Positions 33,841 through 47,900 are shown, counted from the first letter of the stretch. The stretch: DNA of 64,000 nt from Lepturacanthus savala (GCA_030544235.1 CM060478.1:19387727-19451726), one strand, 5' to 3'. The notes: generated by a model not told the origin, from the sequence alone. Translations and numbers: made by a program.

Positions 33841-36814
33841 AAACCAAACCAAACTTCTGTATTTTATCAGTGTTACCACATCTCTTCCAGAACCACCTTT
33901 TCACTGCTCTGTAACCTGAATCATTAGATGTCACATTTGAATTCACTGAAATGTACTGCTATTAGATAATCACTTTCATTTTCAACGCCACTTCCTCCTT
34001 TTCACTGATTTTACATAAGCAGATACAAGGCTGTCTGAGATCAAATCCACACAATGATCTAGGCCATTGATTTCTTTCTTCTATGGTGAGCAATGTGGTT
34101 TTGATGAAGCTTTGTCTACAGAGAGGTTCCCTGCGGAAAGTGTTTAAGTGGCAAAACAATTAATGCTGCCCGTAAGAGCAAGTATGATTTAGTAGGCCTC
34201 ATCTTACTTCTTACTCTTGGGGAAGTATGTGGATAACTTCCCAGTCAGGGGTTTTTCTCAAGACAGTCCGGATATGGCATGGCAGCGTACTCTATGAGCA
34301 ATGTCTTGGATAAATCTCTAGTGATCCGGGTTGTCTGGTCTCTCTTTATATGTTGAAAACTCCTCCATCTTAAATCTTTTGACTTCTTGTGCTTTAATCT
34401 TTTCTCGTGAGCCAACGCAGACACGCTGATGTGATTACAAGACTACTGGCACAGGAGTGAAGCAGTGGATGAAAACAGATTTTCCACAGGAAAAAGGGGG
34501 CTTTTTGGCTTAGGAAATGAGTGTAATGTGATTTAATAATGAGCAAAATGTGGGGTGAAAACGGGTCCCCCCATCATTGGTCTTGGAAGAGGAGGTTCTT
34601 GCCTCAGATAGCACAAGGCCTTTTAGTTTAAAACTGTTTGATCATCTTGGGCCAGTGACAGACATCATTAGTTAAATCCTCTGAAACCACCATTAAAAAA
34701 GAACAAAAAAACTGTCGTTCTGTGATACATTTTGTATGATCTCTTATATCACCAGTGAGGAAAAAATATTGAAAATCCTCAAAGTGAAAGCTCATGCCGG
34801 ATCTGTCTATTGACGTATCCTCTCCAAGGTTGAAACAGTGCAACAATACTTGCAATAATTTGTGAAAGTTCCGCATATTGACAGCCTCTATTTAATATTC
34901 GCTTCACCTCTCCTCTCCCAAAACACTGCAGCTTTACCAGATGTGTTGTTTCACTGATCTGATGCATTCAAAGGTCAGCTGTGCTAATAACACACAAGAG
35001 GAGACAGCGCTGTTAATTACAATCTGTCTCAAAGTCAAAGACCACAGTGCTGGAAGAGAGCTCGTCCTTCCTCGTGGGTGCACACACACACACACACACA
35101 CATGCATGCACCTCCAACACAATCATTAGAGCACATTATCTCGCTAACGGCAGGCTAATGAACTCTGGTGTTGCTGCTGGATGAGAAGAGATGCGACAGA
35201 CTGTCTCTGAGCACTCATTGTACAGACCGAGCAAAGCCACAGTTTCTCAATCAGAAGTTAAGAGACCTCTCAGTTTACTGATGAATCCTGTCATCTCCTC
35301 ACTGGATGCACTCCAAGGCGAGCTCACATCTATCTTTTCAATCAGAAACTTCAAAAGGCAGAGATGGAGGTAGTAGCAGCGCGCAATGAAGAGAATTTCA
35401 GCCCTTTTCCAGCAGCGAGCTTCTTCAGGAATCTCCAATAACTGTATAAAACTGACACTTTATTTTGTGGAATACTTATACAAGTGTCAGGTCTTTGAAG
35501 AAAGAGGCAACTTTCCAGACATGCAGAAAGCTTTCAGTCCTGTGTTGTGTGTTTGGGGGGTGATTTTTCAGAGTAATGTAATAGAATGCATGTCTTCACA
35601 CTGGCATAGTTACCAATGAGGGGCCTCAGGTACAAGTAAACAAAATAATTAGAAGGTCCCTTTAGAAAAGAAGTTCTTAAATGCCTTTCATAATAAAATG
35701 GAAAAAGATAATGAATAAAACATGTCTACAAATTCTTCCTTATAAAAAAATAAATAATAATAAAAAATTAAATCAGCAACATTAACCCAGTGTTAATGTT
35801 GTTACAGAGGCACTAAAAGCCATAGTATAAACAAACACCCCAGGGGTAAACACTAAAAGCACAAGAGTCCGGATGCAGTTTAAAAGGTGAGTTTCAGGGA
35901 TGATTTTCTAGCAGGAATATATTATAGGAACTGGATGCTGAAATCAATTCAAATCAAATTAAAATTTCTTCCCTGGCACATGAGCCAAAAAAGTTGCCGG
36001 CTTTCTAGAATGTTTTTTTTCCACAAAAGGCCCCGTGAAAGATTTACAAATTAAAAAAAAAAACTTCATGAATTTAAATTTCATAATTAAAAACAGTGAT
36101 TGTTGACCATGTTTTATAGAGGATGTGTTGCGTCGACTGTTTTATATTGTCTTTAACAAGACTAAAGTCTAAGATGCAAAATAGTGCATATCTATAGTTC
36201 ACTACATATTTCAAACAGGGAGGATGTGTAGCTGTGTCAGTGGTTAGATGAGACCAGCAGATGTGATCGGCTGGTTCAACATTTGACAGCTCAGAATATT
36301 TACATGCCAAGTATCAGCATTTACAGCAGGAGACAGTTATGGTTTGGTCTTCCTGATTGAACTTCCCTTATAAGCTTCATATACAAGGGGAAACTCCAAA
36401 TTTTAACTCCAATATCTCAAGAGTGATTGGCAGCATCTCCAGAGCACCATTCACAACTTATAAATCGACAGTTGAACACCGGCCCAGACTGTGACCTTCA
36501 CAGTCTATGGAATTTGTGATTTGTGCCAAAATGATGAAAAAAAAAACTCTTATTAGATATCAAGCAAACTTGTAAATTTCAGAGAGAATAAAACTCACCT
36601 AAGTGGAAATAAAAGGAAGTTTGATCATTTGGACACAAATATGAACCCATAATAGTTATTTCCTGCAAATTGTAAAGATTTGTCTTGTGTTAGGGCAAAG
36701 GTTGTGCACATGACTAGGATAGTCAACCAAAAGCAAAAAGGACAGTCAAATTAAAATGATCTTGGAGCCTGAACTCTACAAGATTGTATCAGAGTAAATG
36801 CTCTACGCTGTTTT
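33841..36814. other. Intergenic
   Basis: 33.85-34.6 kb may continue the LINE relic on the minus strand but no motif is readable. 34.95-35.4 kb is GC-balanced with a short AC tract at about 35080-35102. No gene. Confidence 0.4.
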
Positions 36815-37660
36815 CTTGACCCTGTCTCCAGGCCATTTTTTCAAAACGATTTTTTTATTCTGATATTATTGACATATTTTTAGACACTGGAATTCTTCCT
36901 GATACCTTCGAAACTGCAGCTGCAAAACATGTATTGGAAAAGATTAAAGAATATATTCCTGTAATGCTCTTTTGGTCTGCTGAAGCAGTCGGTTAAAAAT
37001 GTTCATCGTATTCAGAACTGTGCTGATAGACTTTTAAACAAAACAAGGAGGAGAGAACATATCACTGGTGCCCTGAGAAAATATTTTAAGATTCTTTTAC
37101 TTAATTTTAAAGCTCTTAATGGTTTGGGACCAGCCTACATCTCAGAATCTCTGTCATTTTATAATCCTTCACAAGTTCTTAGATCTTTTACTGCTCGGGG
37201 TTTAAAGGTCCCATATGTACACTTTTCCTAGATTTTATCTGATAGTATCAAAAGTACCAAAAAATCATCTCTTTATAGTTTTACATCTCCTCCCTCAAGC
37301 TTCTTTCTTGAGCTCTAGAAAAATCAGGTACTTCTGTGTGTCTTTCATTAACAGAAATGAATGGTTGTGACATCACAACTTCACTACAGTCCTGATAGCG
37401 CATTTTAAGGCACAGTTTCTGAATTTAGCCTGTGAGCATTTCTATGTGGATTGACTTAACACTATTTATACAACAACCTTTAAATAAATACCCATGCCCC
37501 AAAATTGTGGAATATCCGAGAGCTATAAGAGATGAACTCACAATGGCTCACAATGTAGTTTTGATTTCTTTCTAGTCTTGTTTCTTGCTTTTGTCTTAAC
37601 ATGTTGTGGTAACCCTTTCCATGTTAGAGTTTTGCTGTAAAGCATTTTTCTACTACATTT
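36815..37660 (+). pseudogene. Decayed L2/CR1-like LINE with internal deletion and a nested insertion
   Basis: TGILPDTFETAAAK (about 36890-36930) and then RIQNCADRLLNKTRRREHITGALR, FKILLLNFKALNGLGPAYISESL (about 36995-37160) match parts of L2-type ORF2. Most of the catalytic domain between them is missing. At about 37212-37498 an unrelated AT-rich segment interrupts; WNIREL-like coding (usual family form PKLWNSLP) follows near 37505. Confidence 0.65.
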
Positions 37661-37949
37661 GTTGTATAATAGGAATTAATAACTAATTGTATTAATAGTA
37701 TAATATAAAAAATGCTAACAACAGCCTGGTACCATGCTCACAATGACAATGCCAGCCTGCTGATGTTGTGCAGGTATAACTGCTATGATCACTCATCATT
37801 TGCTCAAAAAATGAATGAGAAAGCAATGACAGGACTGAATGGTGTGTTTGAACGTGAATAAAACTTAACATAGGTAAACAACATCCGATGCATTTAAAAC
37901 TCTATCAAAACTAATATGGGTGATGGGGGAAATCAATCTGTGATTACAT

Positions 37950-38280
37950 TCATACGCACGCAGCTTGTGCATCTCTGTGAAATGGGAATAAATTGCAATC
38001 CATTTAACAGGAATTAACAGCAATCACGCTCGCAGCTTCATGCATATGGAAAAGCTCCGAAGGGGAGGCAGTTTATTCAAATGGGACATTATCTTCAGAG
38101 AGCAGCGTCAGTTTCCTGGGGCAGGCTCTTTCACTTGTCAGGAATGAACCATCTCACCTCTTTAAAGTTGCGATCGGTGGAGCTCCAAAGATGAATGACG
38201 AGATGGATGGCGAGGGAGTCGGCTCTCGACAACAGGATTAATTTCCTTCCTGTAAAGAGGAGGGAACACGGTGACAGCTG
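37950..38280. promoter_or_regulatory. Possible conserved non-coding element
   Basis: A repeat-free, GC-balanced block in AT-rich surroundings, with AATTGCAATCCATTTAAC and ACAGGATTAATTTCC. No frame, no repeat signature. Weak support. Confidence 0.2.
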
Positions 38281-40000
38281 TTTGAGAATAGTACTCTATC
38301 TACAGTGAAATGAAATGATTTCATTCGTCATCACACTGTTTTTATGGTTTTTTAAAGAAACTGTCAGAGTGTCAGATTTTCAAGAGTGGTGAAACTTTAG
38401 TACTGGAAATTCTCTTTGAGTTTTTTGGATCTGTTTTGTTGCTTGGTAGCGTTTTTTATTTATTTATTAATTTTTATTTAATGACAAATGCTGCCAGTGG
38501 GATTTCACACTTTGTCATCACCAACAGAGGTAAAAAATAGATGAGGCGGGTTGTGGGATACAGTACAGCACCAAAAATTATTCATTTCAAACACTGAGAG
38601 CCAATTTGACACATTTCTGATAATATAAGGGAATCTTTCCAAATTCTGACATGATAAAATTGTAAACAGCAAAAACACTCCTATAGTTTTGTTAAAAGGT
38701 CAATATTTAATGCGTAAAATGATGAATGTGTGGACTTGTGGTTCTGTTTCATTTCAACGGAGCGCATGGTTTCATCATTAGGGCCTAATGTGCAATATGA
38801 AACATCCTCACTGACTCCCACTCATAGCAAACGAGTCAAATGAAAAAGAAAAAATTGTCTATCAGATTAAAAGAACATTATGTCCCAATTTTAGAATAAT
38901 TACCTGTCATGATGAGTCATGACCACACGACAGCTGTTCAGCTAACAATAAATAGTATTGCACAACCAAGAAATGTCCCAGATTGCACAATATTGCTTAC
39001 AAAAATATGATTTATTTTGTCAATAAATTATAATAACAGATTATCCTCATGAATAACATTTAAACACAAAAAGCAGGGGTAAAGAAAATGGTGAGCAACG
39101 TGTTTTTCAAATTGCTCAAGGCCATACAGTTTTTGGCTCTAATACTATTTGCTTTTTGTTTAAAAAGTGGTGGGCATACAAACAATCACGAATGTTCAAT
39201 ACAAGCATCTATTAATATTGCAAGGCTGGTTTGCTGCTATTTGCACATAAAGAGTCTGGTCTGTGCATGAAGATGAATCCACTGTGATGCAGCCAAATTA
39301 CAAAAAATGAGCAAATGGCGTGCATGTTATGGTATGTTACTGAATTCTGAAGGGCTTCATGAGCACACTGAGACTTTATGCATCAATATTTGGTTTAAGG
39401 ACTGTAAGCAAACATGCACAGGGTCTCCCCAGCCCTGTTCCAGAATAAGTAAATACAACAAGATAATAATTATTGTGTGGTTGTACATAAAAAGATAGGC
39501 AAGGATTGATTGGAAAAATGCAGCATGTCTTGTATTTTTCAAGAATGCTATTTCAGGTCAAAACTAATTATAGTCCCGTAAATGTGCAAACATATTTTTG
39601 TTTATTGTCCTTGTCACATATTTAATTATTGCTACATTTACATATGCTAAGAATCTTTTGTTTTAGTAGCTTTAATCATCTGGGTTTGTCCAACAATAAA
39701 GTCAGTATGTGCCAGAACAGCCTATAGACTACAGTACATGACAGAGGGCTGGTGTTTAATGGGAGGGAACAGGTAAAGCCAAGCGCAGAGCCTCCCTCAA
39801 AGGGACAGAGACATAGAAAGAACAAGGTATTTATTTTAAAACACAGGGGGGGGAATGGAAATGTAGGTCTATGGAAGCTGGAGGCAGGAAAGAGAGGAGG
39901 ACTAGAGCAGGGAAGAAGAGAGGAGGAGATGAGGGGTCAGCAGACAGGGCTACACAAGGGAGAGCAGGCAACAAGAAAACTGGAGGAATGCAGTAACATA
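38281..40000. other. Intergenic, AT-rich, nothing recognised
   Basis: No reading frame above 63 codons apart from an 93-residue frame at 39752-40033 in G-rich DNA without family resemblance. Confidence 0.45.
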
Positions 40001-40280
40001 ACAGTAACAATCACTGTAAAACTGCTACCTTAAAATGTATGGTAACTAAATGGCAGTAATTATACTCTACAATATAGTGTCTTTACAGTAAAATAAATGA
40101 AAAAAACACTATTAAATATTGTGATTTCAGTTGTATTTACAGTATTAGGTGATTAATTGTACAGTAAAAAAAAAAAAAATTAAATACTGTGATTTCAGTT
40201 ATATTTACAGTATTGTGTGATTAACTGTATTATAACACAATCATTACTGTGTTAACTGCAGATTTTACAGCAAAGTTTGA
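40000..40280. repeat. Diverged tandem duplication of about 80 bases
   Basis: ATTGTGATTTCAGTTGTATTTACAGTATT (about 40118) recurs as ACTGTGATTTCAGTTATATTTACAGTATT (about 40187), each followed by GTGATTAA-TGTA. TACAGTA-type words fill the block. It resembles a common fish repeat. Confidence 0.7.
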
Positions 40281-40614
40281 AAGTGCAAACAAAGTGATGA
40301 CAACATTTACATTAACACTATTTACATGAACTCAGAATATAACAATATTCAGAGCTTGATTTGGCTCGTGTAAACAGCATATCCCATTTGGATAATTAGG
40401 CCTTATTCTGAAATGGGCATTTTTCCACTAATGGCTATTTTCCATTATCACAGACATGTTAAAGATGTTGTTTTTAACTGAGACATGTTAGGTTAAAAAA
40501 ACATCTCTTACATGTCTCTTACACACAGGGATAACAGAAAACAGTCATTAGTTTGCAAGGCTGAGGTAGAGAAACATGCCCCAAAGAAAAGGTCATTTTT
40601 TTGGTCAGGATGGG

Positions 40615-40616
<2 letters not shown>

Positions 40617-40694
<78 letters not shown>
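40617..40694. repeat. AC microsatellite, once interrupted
   Basis: AC repeat with an AAAC interruption near 40657. Confidence 0.97.
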
Positions 40695-40697
<3 letters not shown>

Positions 40698-41010
40698 TAT
40701 CAACAGGTTTTTGGATACGTGGATAGCTGCAGGACATGAGTCATGAGGGCGAGTACAGACGGCCGCTTGTAAACATGAATATTAATAGGTTATTCATTTT
40801 CATTAAGTAAACAGCTTATTAGGAATATTGTCTTTTCGGAATAAGTAAAACATTAATCATTTTTATGCATGTAAACAGTCAGTGGCAGGTAGCAGAGTCA
40901 CGATGATCTGGCAGAGAATAAGTGGCAGGACTGAATATTTGCAGAGGGCTTGATTACTGAGATGAGGTGCAGCTGGTGTCGCTCTGCTCTGACTCCAGCA
41001 CACCTGTCTC

Positions 41011-41032
41011 CACTCACTCACTCACTCACTCA

Positions 41033-41098
<66 letters not shown>
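41011..41098. repeat. CTCA and CA compound microsatellite
   Basis: About six CTCA units are followed by about 65 bases of CA. Confidence 0.97.
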
Positions 41099-41100
<2 letters not shown>

Positions 41101-41676
41101 GAGAGAGTAACATGTGTCCATTCATCGTGAGGGCACATACCTCTTCAAATATTTGAGATCAGATCAATTTAGAATTGTTAAAATTCTATGCTGATTTTTA
41201 GGAATTATCAGAAAACACCTGCAGACTCATTTTAATGAGGTTCTCCGGATAATTACAATAGATTGACTATATTTTCTTCTAATAAATGCATGACAGCAAA
41301 GCATTGTGGGTGACATACATGTCTGGAGTGACCATCATTGTTCACTCACTCCCTCGGGGTCGATCTCTCAAGTTCACAGACATCCAGGGGTCAAGGGGTC
41401 AAGTCCCTCTCTGCTCAAAAAATGTTTTCCTTCTCGTTCCTACCGTCGTACGCGTAACCTTCTCTGTGCGGAATGATGTATGCGCAAGGTCTGACACTAG
41501 AAGGCTGTTTTCACATTCATCTGCTGAAAGTGGAACGTTTCTGTGCTCATTAATAATCTCATACAATCGGGCCTGCAAGCGATGATTTGTGGCGTCCCGA
41601 CTAGTTCGAAATCCAGGAGCCTGGTCCGATATTTAACTCACACAAGTGTGATGTGTGTGGAAACTTCAAGCGCGCG

Positions 41677-41679
<3 letters not shown>

Positions 41680-41747
<68 letters not shown>

Positions 41748-41755
41748 ACACACAC
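41680..41755. repeat. AC microsatellite
   Basis: About 66 bases of perfect AC, then CCACACACAC. Confidence 0.97.
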
Positions 41756-42319
41756 TAAAAACTGACCTTTTAGTGAGGAGACATCTTGTGTCCAGCAGAT
41801 AAACTTCTAAAATGCAATATATTTGCATATTCATGAGCAGAAGCAGATGCCTTTTTTAAGGATTTGAAAGTGGTAACTATAACTTTGATTGTGGAAAAAC
41901 ATATCAGACACTAGAATGAGAACGAGTCTGATTATTTATCCAATTAACTTTCCATTTCACTAATTTGACTATTACACTATAATTGTGCCTCCTCTAAAAA
42001 AGGTTCTACATGACCCCCTGGCAGACAAATGCATTATCTCAGAGTGATCCATGACCTTCTGAATAGGAAAACTGGCATTTGATTTAAGTCATTCTTTCCT
42101 AATTGATATAACTTTTCAATAACTAATTGGTAGCTATATTTTCTATGTAGTGGAGACTCCTTCATACATTTATCATAGGCTGTTGATTTGCTTTTAAAGT
42201 GACATAGTTTGTCATAGCGTCATAGTGACATTTACCATTCATCAACACCTCCAGCGTAATCAAGGAGCGCGTTTGGAGGTTGACATATAGATAAGATTGT
42301 TTCTGCCGCGCTGCTCCAC

Positions 42320-42602
42320 ATGCGCACCTCCCCTCCCGCCTCTCCGCTCTCTGGTGCGCGCGCGGGGGGAGCTTCAGTCCGATGGAGACTCCGGAAAGTT
42401 CCGCATTTCCGCGACGAAAACGCGACAGGCGCTCGTCAACATGAGCACCGTCCGCGCTCGGGATAGCCCGGTCATTCGTTTCCTCACGCAGTTCCACGCA
42501 AGACACCTGTCAGGTCGCTTTGGATTTGCCTTGACCGGCTGTCATCATGGGTCGTGAGCGGCTACGCGAGAGACGACTGTGTTAAACCGGCTCAACTCCA
42601 CT
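42320..42602 (+). promoter_or_regulatory. chst15: Probable chst15 promoter and non-coding first exon
   Basis: This is a CpG-rich island in AT-rich surroundings, with GTGCGCGCGCGGGG near 42353 and many CG dinucleotides to 42590. It ends in a good donor, CCACT|GTGAGTAT, with the intron starting at 42603. It lies 11.3 kb upstream of the exon carrying the chst15 start codon, which itself begins after a splice acceptor, so a leader exon is required upstream. Short upstream reading frames start at 42381 (20 codons) and 42440 (38 codons). The link to chst15 is inferred from position and strand. Confidence 0.5.
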
Positions 42603-45600
42603 GTGAGTATCTTGGCTGGATCATACATTAGAAAGAAGACTGAGAAAAGGGGATTTCTTTTCTTTTTCTTTTTTTTATTTTACATTTCTATTTCTGATTA
42701 GAAATGATTCCTTATCTTTTTTTTATCCTGATTGATTTAAAAGCTAATTTTCCTGACATTAAATAGTTCTTATAATAAATTCACCTTTTCAGACATCAGT
42801 TTTTATCATTAATCTCATACGTAGGAGACAGTTGTGGTATTCAGAGAATTTGACAGTAGAGTATGAATCCGCACGCTGAATTGCAACCTGAACTTGACTG
42901 AAACATTAGGAAAAACCAAAGATATCATCAAACCACCGTGTGCGCCGTCAGCCTGGAAGCCGACAGAAGTGTATACAATATGCTTAAGGAGTTTGGAGTA
43001 ATAGTCGAAAACCTCCCCCATGGGGGTTTAAAATTTCAGCTGCAGTATAGTGCAGGGTCATTCCTCTGGGGGAACTGAAGCCTGAGCCACAAACACGGCT
43101 GTTGTTATGAGGCACAGATAAGATAAACAGCTGTGAACATTTGTACACACGCTCGGCCACATCTTGAGCTTATCCAGTGATTATTGTTCTGTTTATTGTA
43201 ACATAATGAACCGGAGCAACGTCTGTTTACATTTGATTTATTGACTAATTCCTTCCATTATGCCTAAATATTTTTTTTCCTTCATATTTTTCCTTCAAGC
43301 CATGAAGTCGGCCGTATATTCATTTTTTTCCCAGCTTGTTTGGCTTGAACTCTGGGGCCGAGATGTGTTGATGTGTGAAATGTTTGTGCGTCTGCCTTTT
43401 CTGTTTGACATTTAGGTCATTCCCCCTTCCACCGCTTTCCCAATTTTAGACCATTAAAGGGGTTGCAGGAGCACTTAGGAGTGCGGCACAGGGGTCGGAT
43501 GATCTTTAGACAAACCCGCCTCCGGGCTCCACGGTTCGGCTTCTTAATCACTGCAGTTTTGTTTGATTTGAGGTAGAAAGTGCATCAGGGAAGGATGAGA
43601 TAGGTGTAGTGTCAGTTATTTCTCTCTGCGCCCTATAACTCTGCCCACACCCTCACCCCGGCTGCTGCACCCTGCCCTGCAGTGTGCCTGGTCTGCTGGA
43701 CAGTAACAGGCTTTAGGTTGCTTCCCCAGCCCCCCCACCCCCTCTGATTTAGCGGAACAAATGTCTGGAGCTGCTGAGATGTCAAAGCCATGCTTCTTTT
43801 GGCAAGGGCCGCCATTGGAAGGCTTAGGTAATGCTTAAAGTATGAGATGGGGGGGGAGGAGAGCGAAAGAGTTGTACCATTTCAGATTGTTTAGACTGGA
43901 CTCTGGGGGTCCACCACAAATGGAAGAAAAAGATTCAGTAATACAGAGCATTAGGAATGTGGTAGGATTTTCGAGATACTAAAGTGTTATGGCAACAGTT
44001 GAGGGTTTCTATTTCAAGAGTTGGTAGTTTTTTAAACCCGGAATGGCAACAAGCCACGGTAACGCAAGCTCGGCTCTGCAGGATTTCTAATGTGAAGGGG
44101 AGGATGCACGCTCCTATTACTTATCCGCATCTGTCACTTTCCTGTTGTGCTGCACACGCTGTCTTTCTGTTGAGTGATTTTTCTACTGGACGGCGTTTTT
44201 TCCTCCCTCCAGGATTGCTTTTTCCACCGATTTATATTTTGAATTATTTGTGCATCAAGTCCACTAGAGAAACCTTCCTCTCTCACTGCGGTTGATATAA
44301 GGGTGTATTCTGGCATTGTTTTTCTGTTGAAAAACAATGCCAACAATGAGCTGTTTGATTGACACGGACTAAACCATCTATAAAAAGTAAACTGTTCTTT
44401 TCTTTCTGAGACCACATGTATCACATTTGGTAGAATAATTCATTTAAATTTGTCCTTTCTGGCACACGTAATAAACATAGTCATAGATATATGGTAAATA
44501 TTATGTAAATTAAACTATAGCACACATGCTTTAATATTCATGAGCCATAATGCATTAGAGAGTGAATTTCTTCTAAGAAAGAACAGTTTCTAATATTTTA
44601 TAATTACACACTAACCTTAACATTCAAACACTCAAAGTTGTTTTTCATTTTAGATGCTGAAAGCTAAAAGAATTTGCATCCAAATTGCTTAAAATCAATA
44701 GAGAAAGTCCATAAAAGTCTACAAGTTAAAACAACACTTTAATTAGCCTACATGCTGTATCCTGGATGAGATCTGGTCTGAGTCACAGGCCAAGGCAAAT
44801 GTTTTCCCTAATGTATAAAACACATTAAAACATGGGCTCGAGCCAAGCAAAATGTAGGTACTTAAGTCATGAGTGATTCATGAAAAAAAATGATTATGCT
44901 CATGTTCACAAAAGATTACACCCTAATTATAAAGGCATGTGAATCCGAATTGTTTTTCACAGGTGAACCTAGTTCATCCTCTTAATCGTCATGAATGCTC
45001 ATGGACTCTATGAGCAGCCAGAAAAACTGTGATCTTGCCGCTACACGTCGTTGCGGTGAATGCGGGAGGGATTAACAGCAGTATGTGGTCTCTTACAAGC
45101 ACAATCAAAGGCAGTGAAGGTTGGACTGTGCCGTTGCAGGTTCTGGCTTCGAGCGTTTTTCATCAACATAATATGCAGCCAAACGTCCTCCTGGTCTCGA
45201 CGCAAGAAGACACATGCAGGTTCAAGGACAACAGCAAATGTTGGCTGCTAACCAAATCCCCAGCCAAGCTTTTACCACTTGCTGCCTATTGATTAGGTGA
45301 ATCGATAGGAATAACGTGCTCAAACGGGAGAATATCCCTGCTCGGCTTCAGCCGGAACCACGTCACCTGACACCCTCCGGCTTTTAACAGATGTCAAACA
45401 AGCTTTGGTTTTTCATAAGTGACGCAAACGCTCCCCATTAAATGGCTATTACCACTCGGCTAGGTCCAATAAAAATGTATATTTCAAACCGTCATAAATG
45501 TGTAATATCTTTGTACTATGAATTCAACAGAAGTACTCAAGGCCTGATCAAGTCTCTAACTTGAATTCTGGGGCTACAACTACCCAGTGACTAATATGGA

Positions 45601-45689
45601 CAGTCACAGTTTCATTTCAGCATTTTCAGCTGTCAGCTGCAAAACAAGCTGCAATGTAATCCTATGGGGAAATGACTATATATACAGGA

Positions 45690-45810
45690 TGGTTGTCCTC
45701 ACAGCCAATCAATGTGACCATGTGTTGTATGAACTGATGAAGCCCCTTGGATAAGAGGCCAAACGTCTTCCTAGACAAATACAAGTCTAGTTGCCTATGA
45801 ATTAATTTTA
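45690..45810. repeat. Dispersed fish repeat fragment
   Basis: GAAGCCCCTTGGATAAGAGG, CCAAACGTCTTCC and CAAGTCTAGTTGCC resemble a short block that recurs in fish genomes near retroelements. The class is uncertain. Confidence 0.45.
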
Positions 45811-47739
45811 GAGAGACAATAATGACCTGGATGAATGAGAATATTCACAGACATACAAAACCTATTGGTGTTAATATCACTTTAAAGCTACAGGTATGCT
45901 GGGGACCATTTAATGTGATTATTAAATGCCCACCCATAAATATGGCTCATTGCATAAGTAGCTATATCGTCCACCAGCTCTCTTTGTTTCTTTTTCTAAT
46001 TCTTTATTAGTACTAGTAGAGTACTTTGAAGCCTGGGTGTTTTACATACATTCACCTTATGTATTAAAACCAAATGCATTACAGTAAATCACAAATGGCA
46101 TGTGGTACCCCCCTTAGGCTGCTACATGTCTTAGACTTTGGATGGTGTCATTTTTGGTCTTACCTCTAAATAAAGTGGTTGTTAACATGATCCGCTGGCG
46201 TGTTTAAAATCTGTGTGTGACCGCCTGTTTCCTGCCCTGTCAGACGTCAGTGTCTGGCACGTCTGTGTTCCCAAGGTTTGTGGGGTTTATTTTGGTGAAG
46301 AAATGGTAGCATGACCTATAAAAGAGAAATGTGGAAATTGGAATAAATAGGATTAACCCTTTTATCTGGTTATTACTTTGCCCACCCAGGCTGAACCCAG
46401 GTCATCCTCTCATCTTCAGACGTCCTCCCTCACTAATTAAACAGTTGGAGAAATTTTTCAGATATTCCCTGCTTGTTATTAACGTCACATCGGTTTTAAA
46501 GTGTTGCTAAAGACAACAACTCGTCGCTATTAGGCAAACATACGCATGCAAATCTATACACTTCCAAATACACAGTTTAACTGAGGGACACATCTGCTCT
46601 CCAGATGTCCAGGTGGACTGCAGTGACCTGATCAAGACAGACACCACTGTTGAGCGAGAGCTTTAATATTTCTAGTGCTTTTCTTAGTACATGTCTGTCT
46701 TGTTTAGACTGTAATACAGCCTTCTTACTTAACAGATTAAGGAATCAGATTCCTCTCAAGACAAACATCAATCTCCAGCGATATAAAATCAACTCGCTCA
46801 TCTTCAGTCTTAGCGGAAAGTCTAAAAGGAAGAGTGGGAGACTAGTCCAGCATAATGAGATGGATGAAGCCCACTTCCTGAGATATTTGTGTTCTCAGGG
46901 AGCTTTTAGATTTCCTGCCAAGATTTCATCCATAATCTGACTCTGAATAGCGCTAGAAGAGGGGAAAAAAATCAACAAGAAGTAATTGTTGTTTTCTGCC
47001 CTTCAAATGAAATTGAGTTTGATTTATTTTTCACCCACAAAGAGAAAACTTTACTATTACTGCAGTGTGGTATCCCCGACCGTCTTTGTTTTACTTCCCC
47101 AATATTTCCTTTTGTGGTATTGATTTTTCTCCCATTTCCCAACACTGGGATTCAGCCAAGTCCCACTCACAGTGTGTACTGTACTGTACGAGGGGCAGGG
47201 TGTGTTTACACAGTTATAAACATAAAGACATGATTAAAACATGCCATAATGTTGATGCTAAACAGAGCCATGCGTCTGCATACGGCGTGCAGCATTTTTG
47301 TCCCTGGAAGAGCTCCGCGGGGACGACGATTTTCATTTGATGTTCAGTGGGTATCTTAGCAGCACAGAACACGGTGAGGCTGATTGGCATCATTTTGTCG
47401 CGAAAGGCTACACAAAGAGGGGATAAATGAGAGGGTGAAGACAGGGGAGGTAGTGGCTTTGTGTTAGATGTTAGCGTCAAATGTTCATGCACCCTGCACC
47501 TAATAATTATGCACCTCAAACAGAATTTGAGTGAACAAATCAAGCAGATGCATACATAAAAGCCCACCGCAAATAGTAATGTCATGGTAAATGCAATCAA
47601 GGTTAAATATACTGTTGATTTATCTAAAGCCGGTAGGACTAGAGGGAGACAGAAGGACATAGTTTGACAGTAGTAATTGTTAATGTTTATCAGCAGTGTA
47701 AAAGGTTAAATGGCAAGTTTGACAGACAGCTGTGGAGTC

Positions 47740-47900
47740 GGTGCAGCTGGGACTAATTATAAATAATGAGCTTCATTTTATTTTTATTTATTTACTGGGG
47801 ACAGTGCATATTAATCAACATTTCACTTTCTACATCAATGTAAATCTGCCAGAGTTGGCTAATGAGTTCATTTTCATCTGTAGTCCTCTCATGGTTTATC
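47740..47900. repeat. Dispersed fish repeat fragment
   Basis: TTATTTACTGGGGACAGTGC, ATTAATCAACATTTC and GTAAATCTGCCAGAGTTGGC match a repeat I know as common in teleosts. Non-coding, class uncertain. Confidence 0.45.

Noticed and set aside
47214..47660. 148-residue minus-strand frame with hydrophobic stretches
   Set aside because: No recognisable family, no splice context, and it lies within a predicted intron. It is most likely chance.
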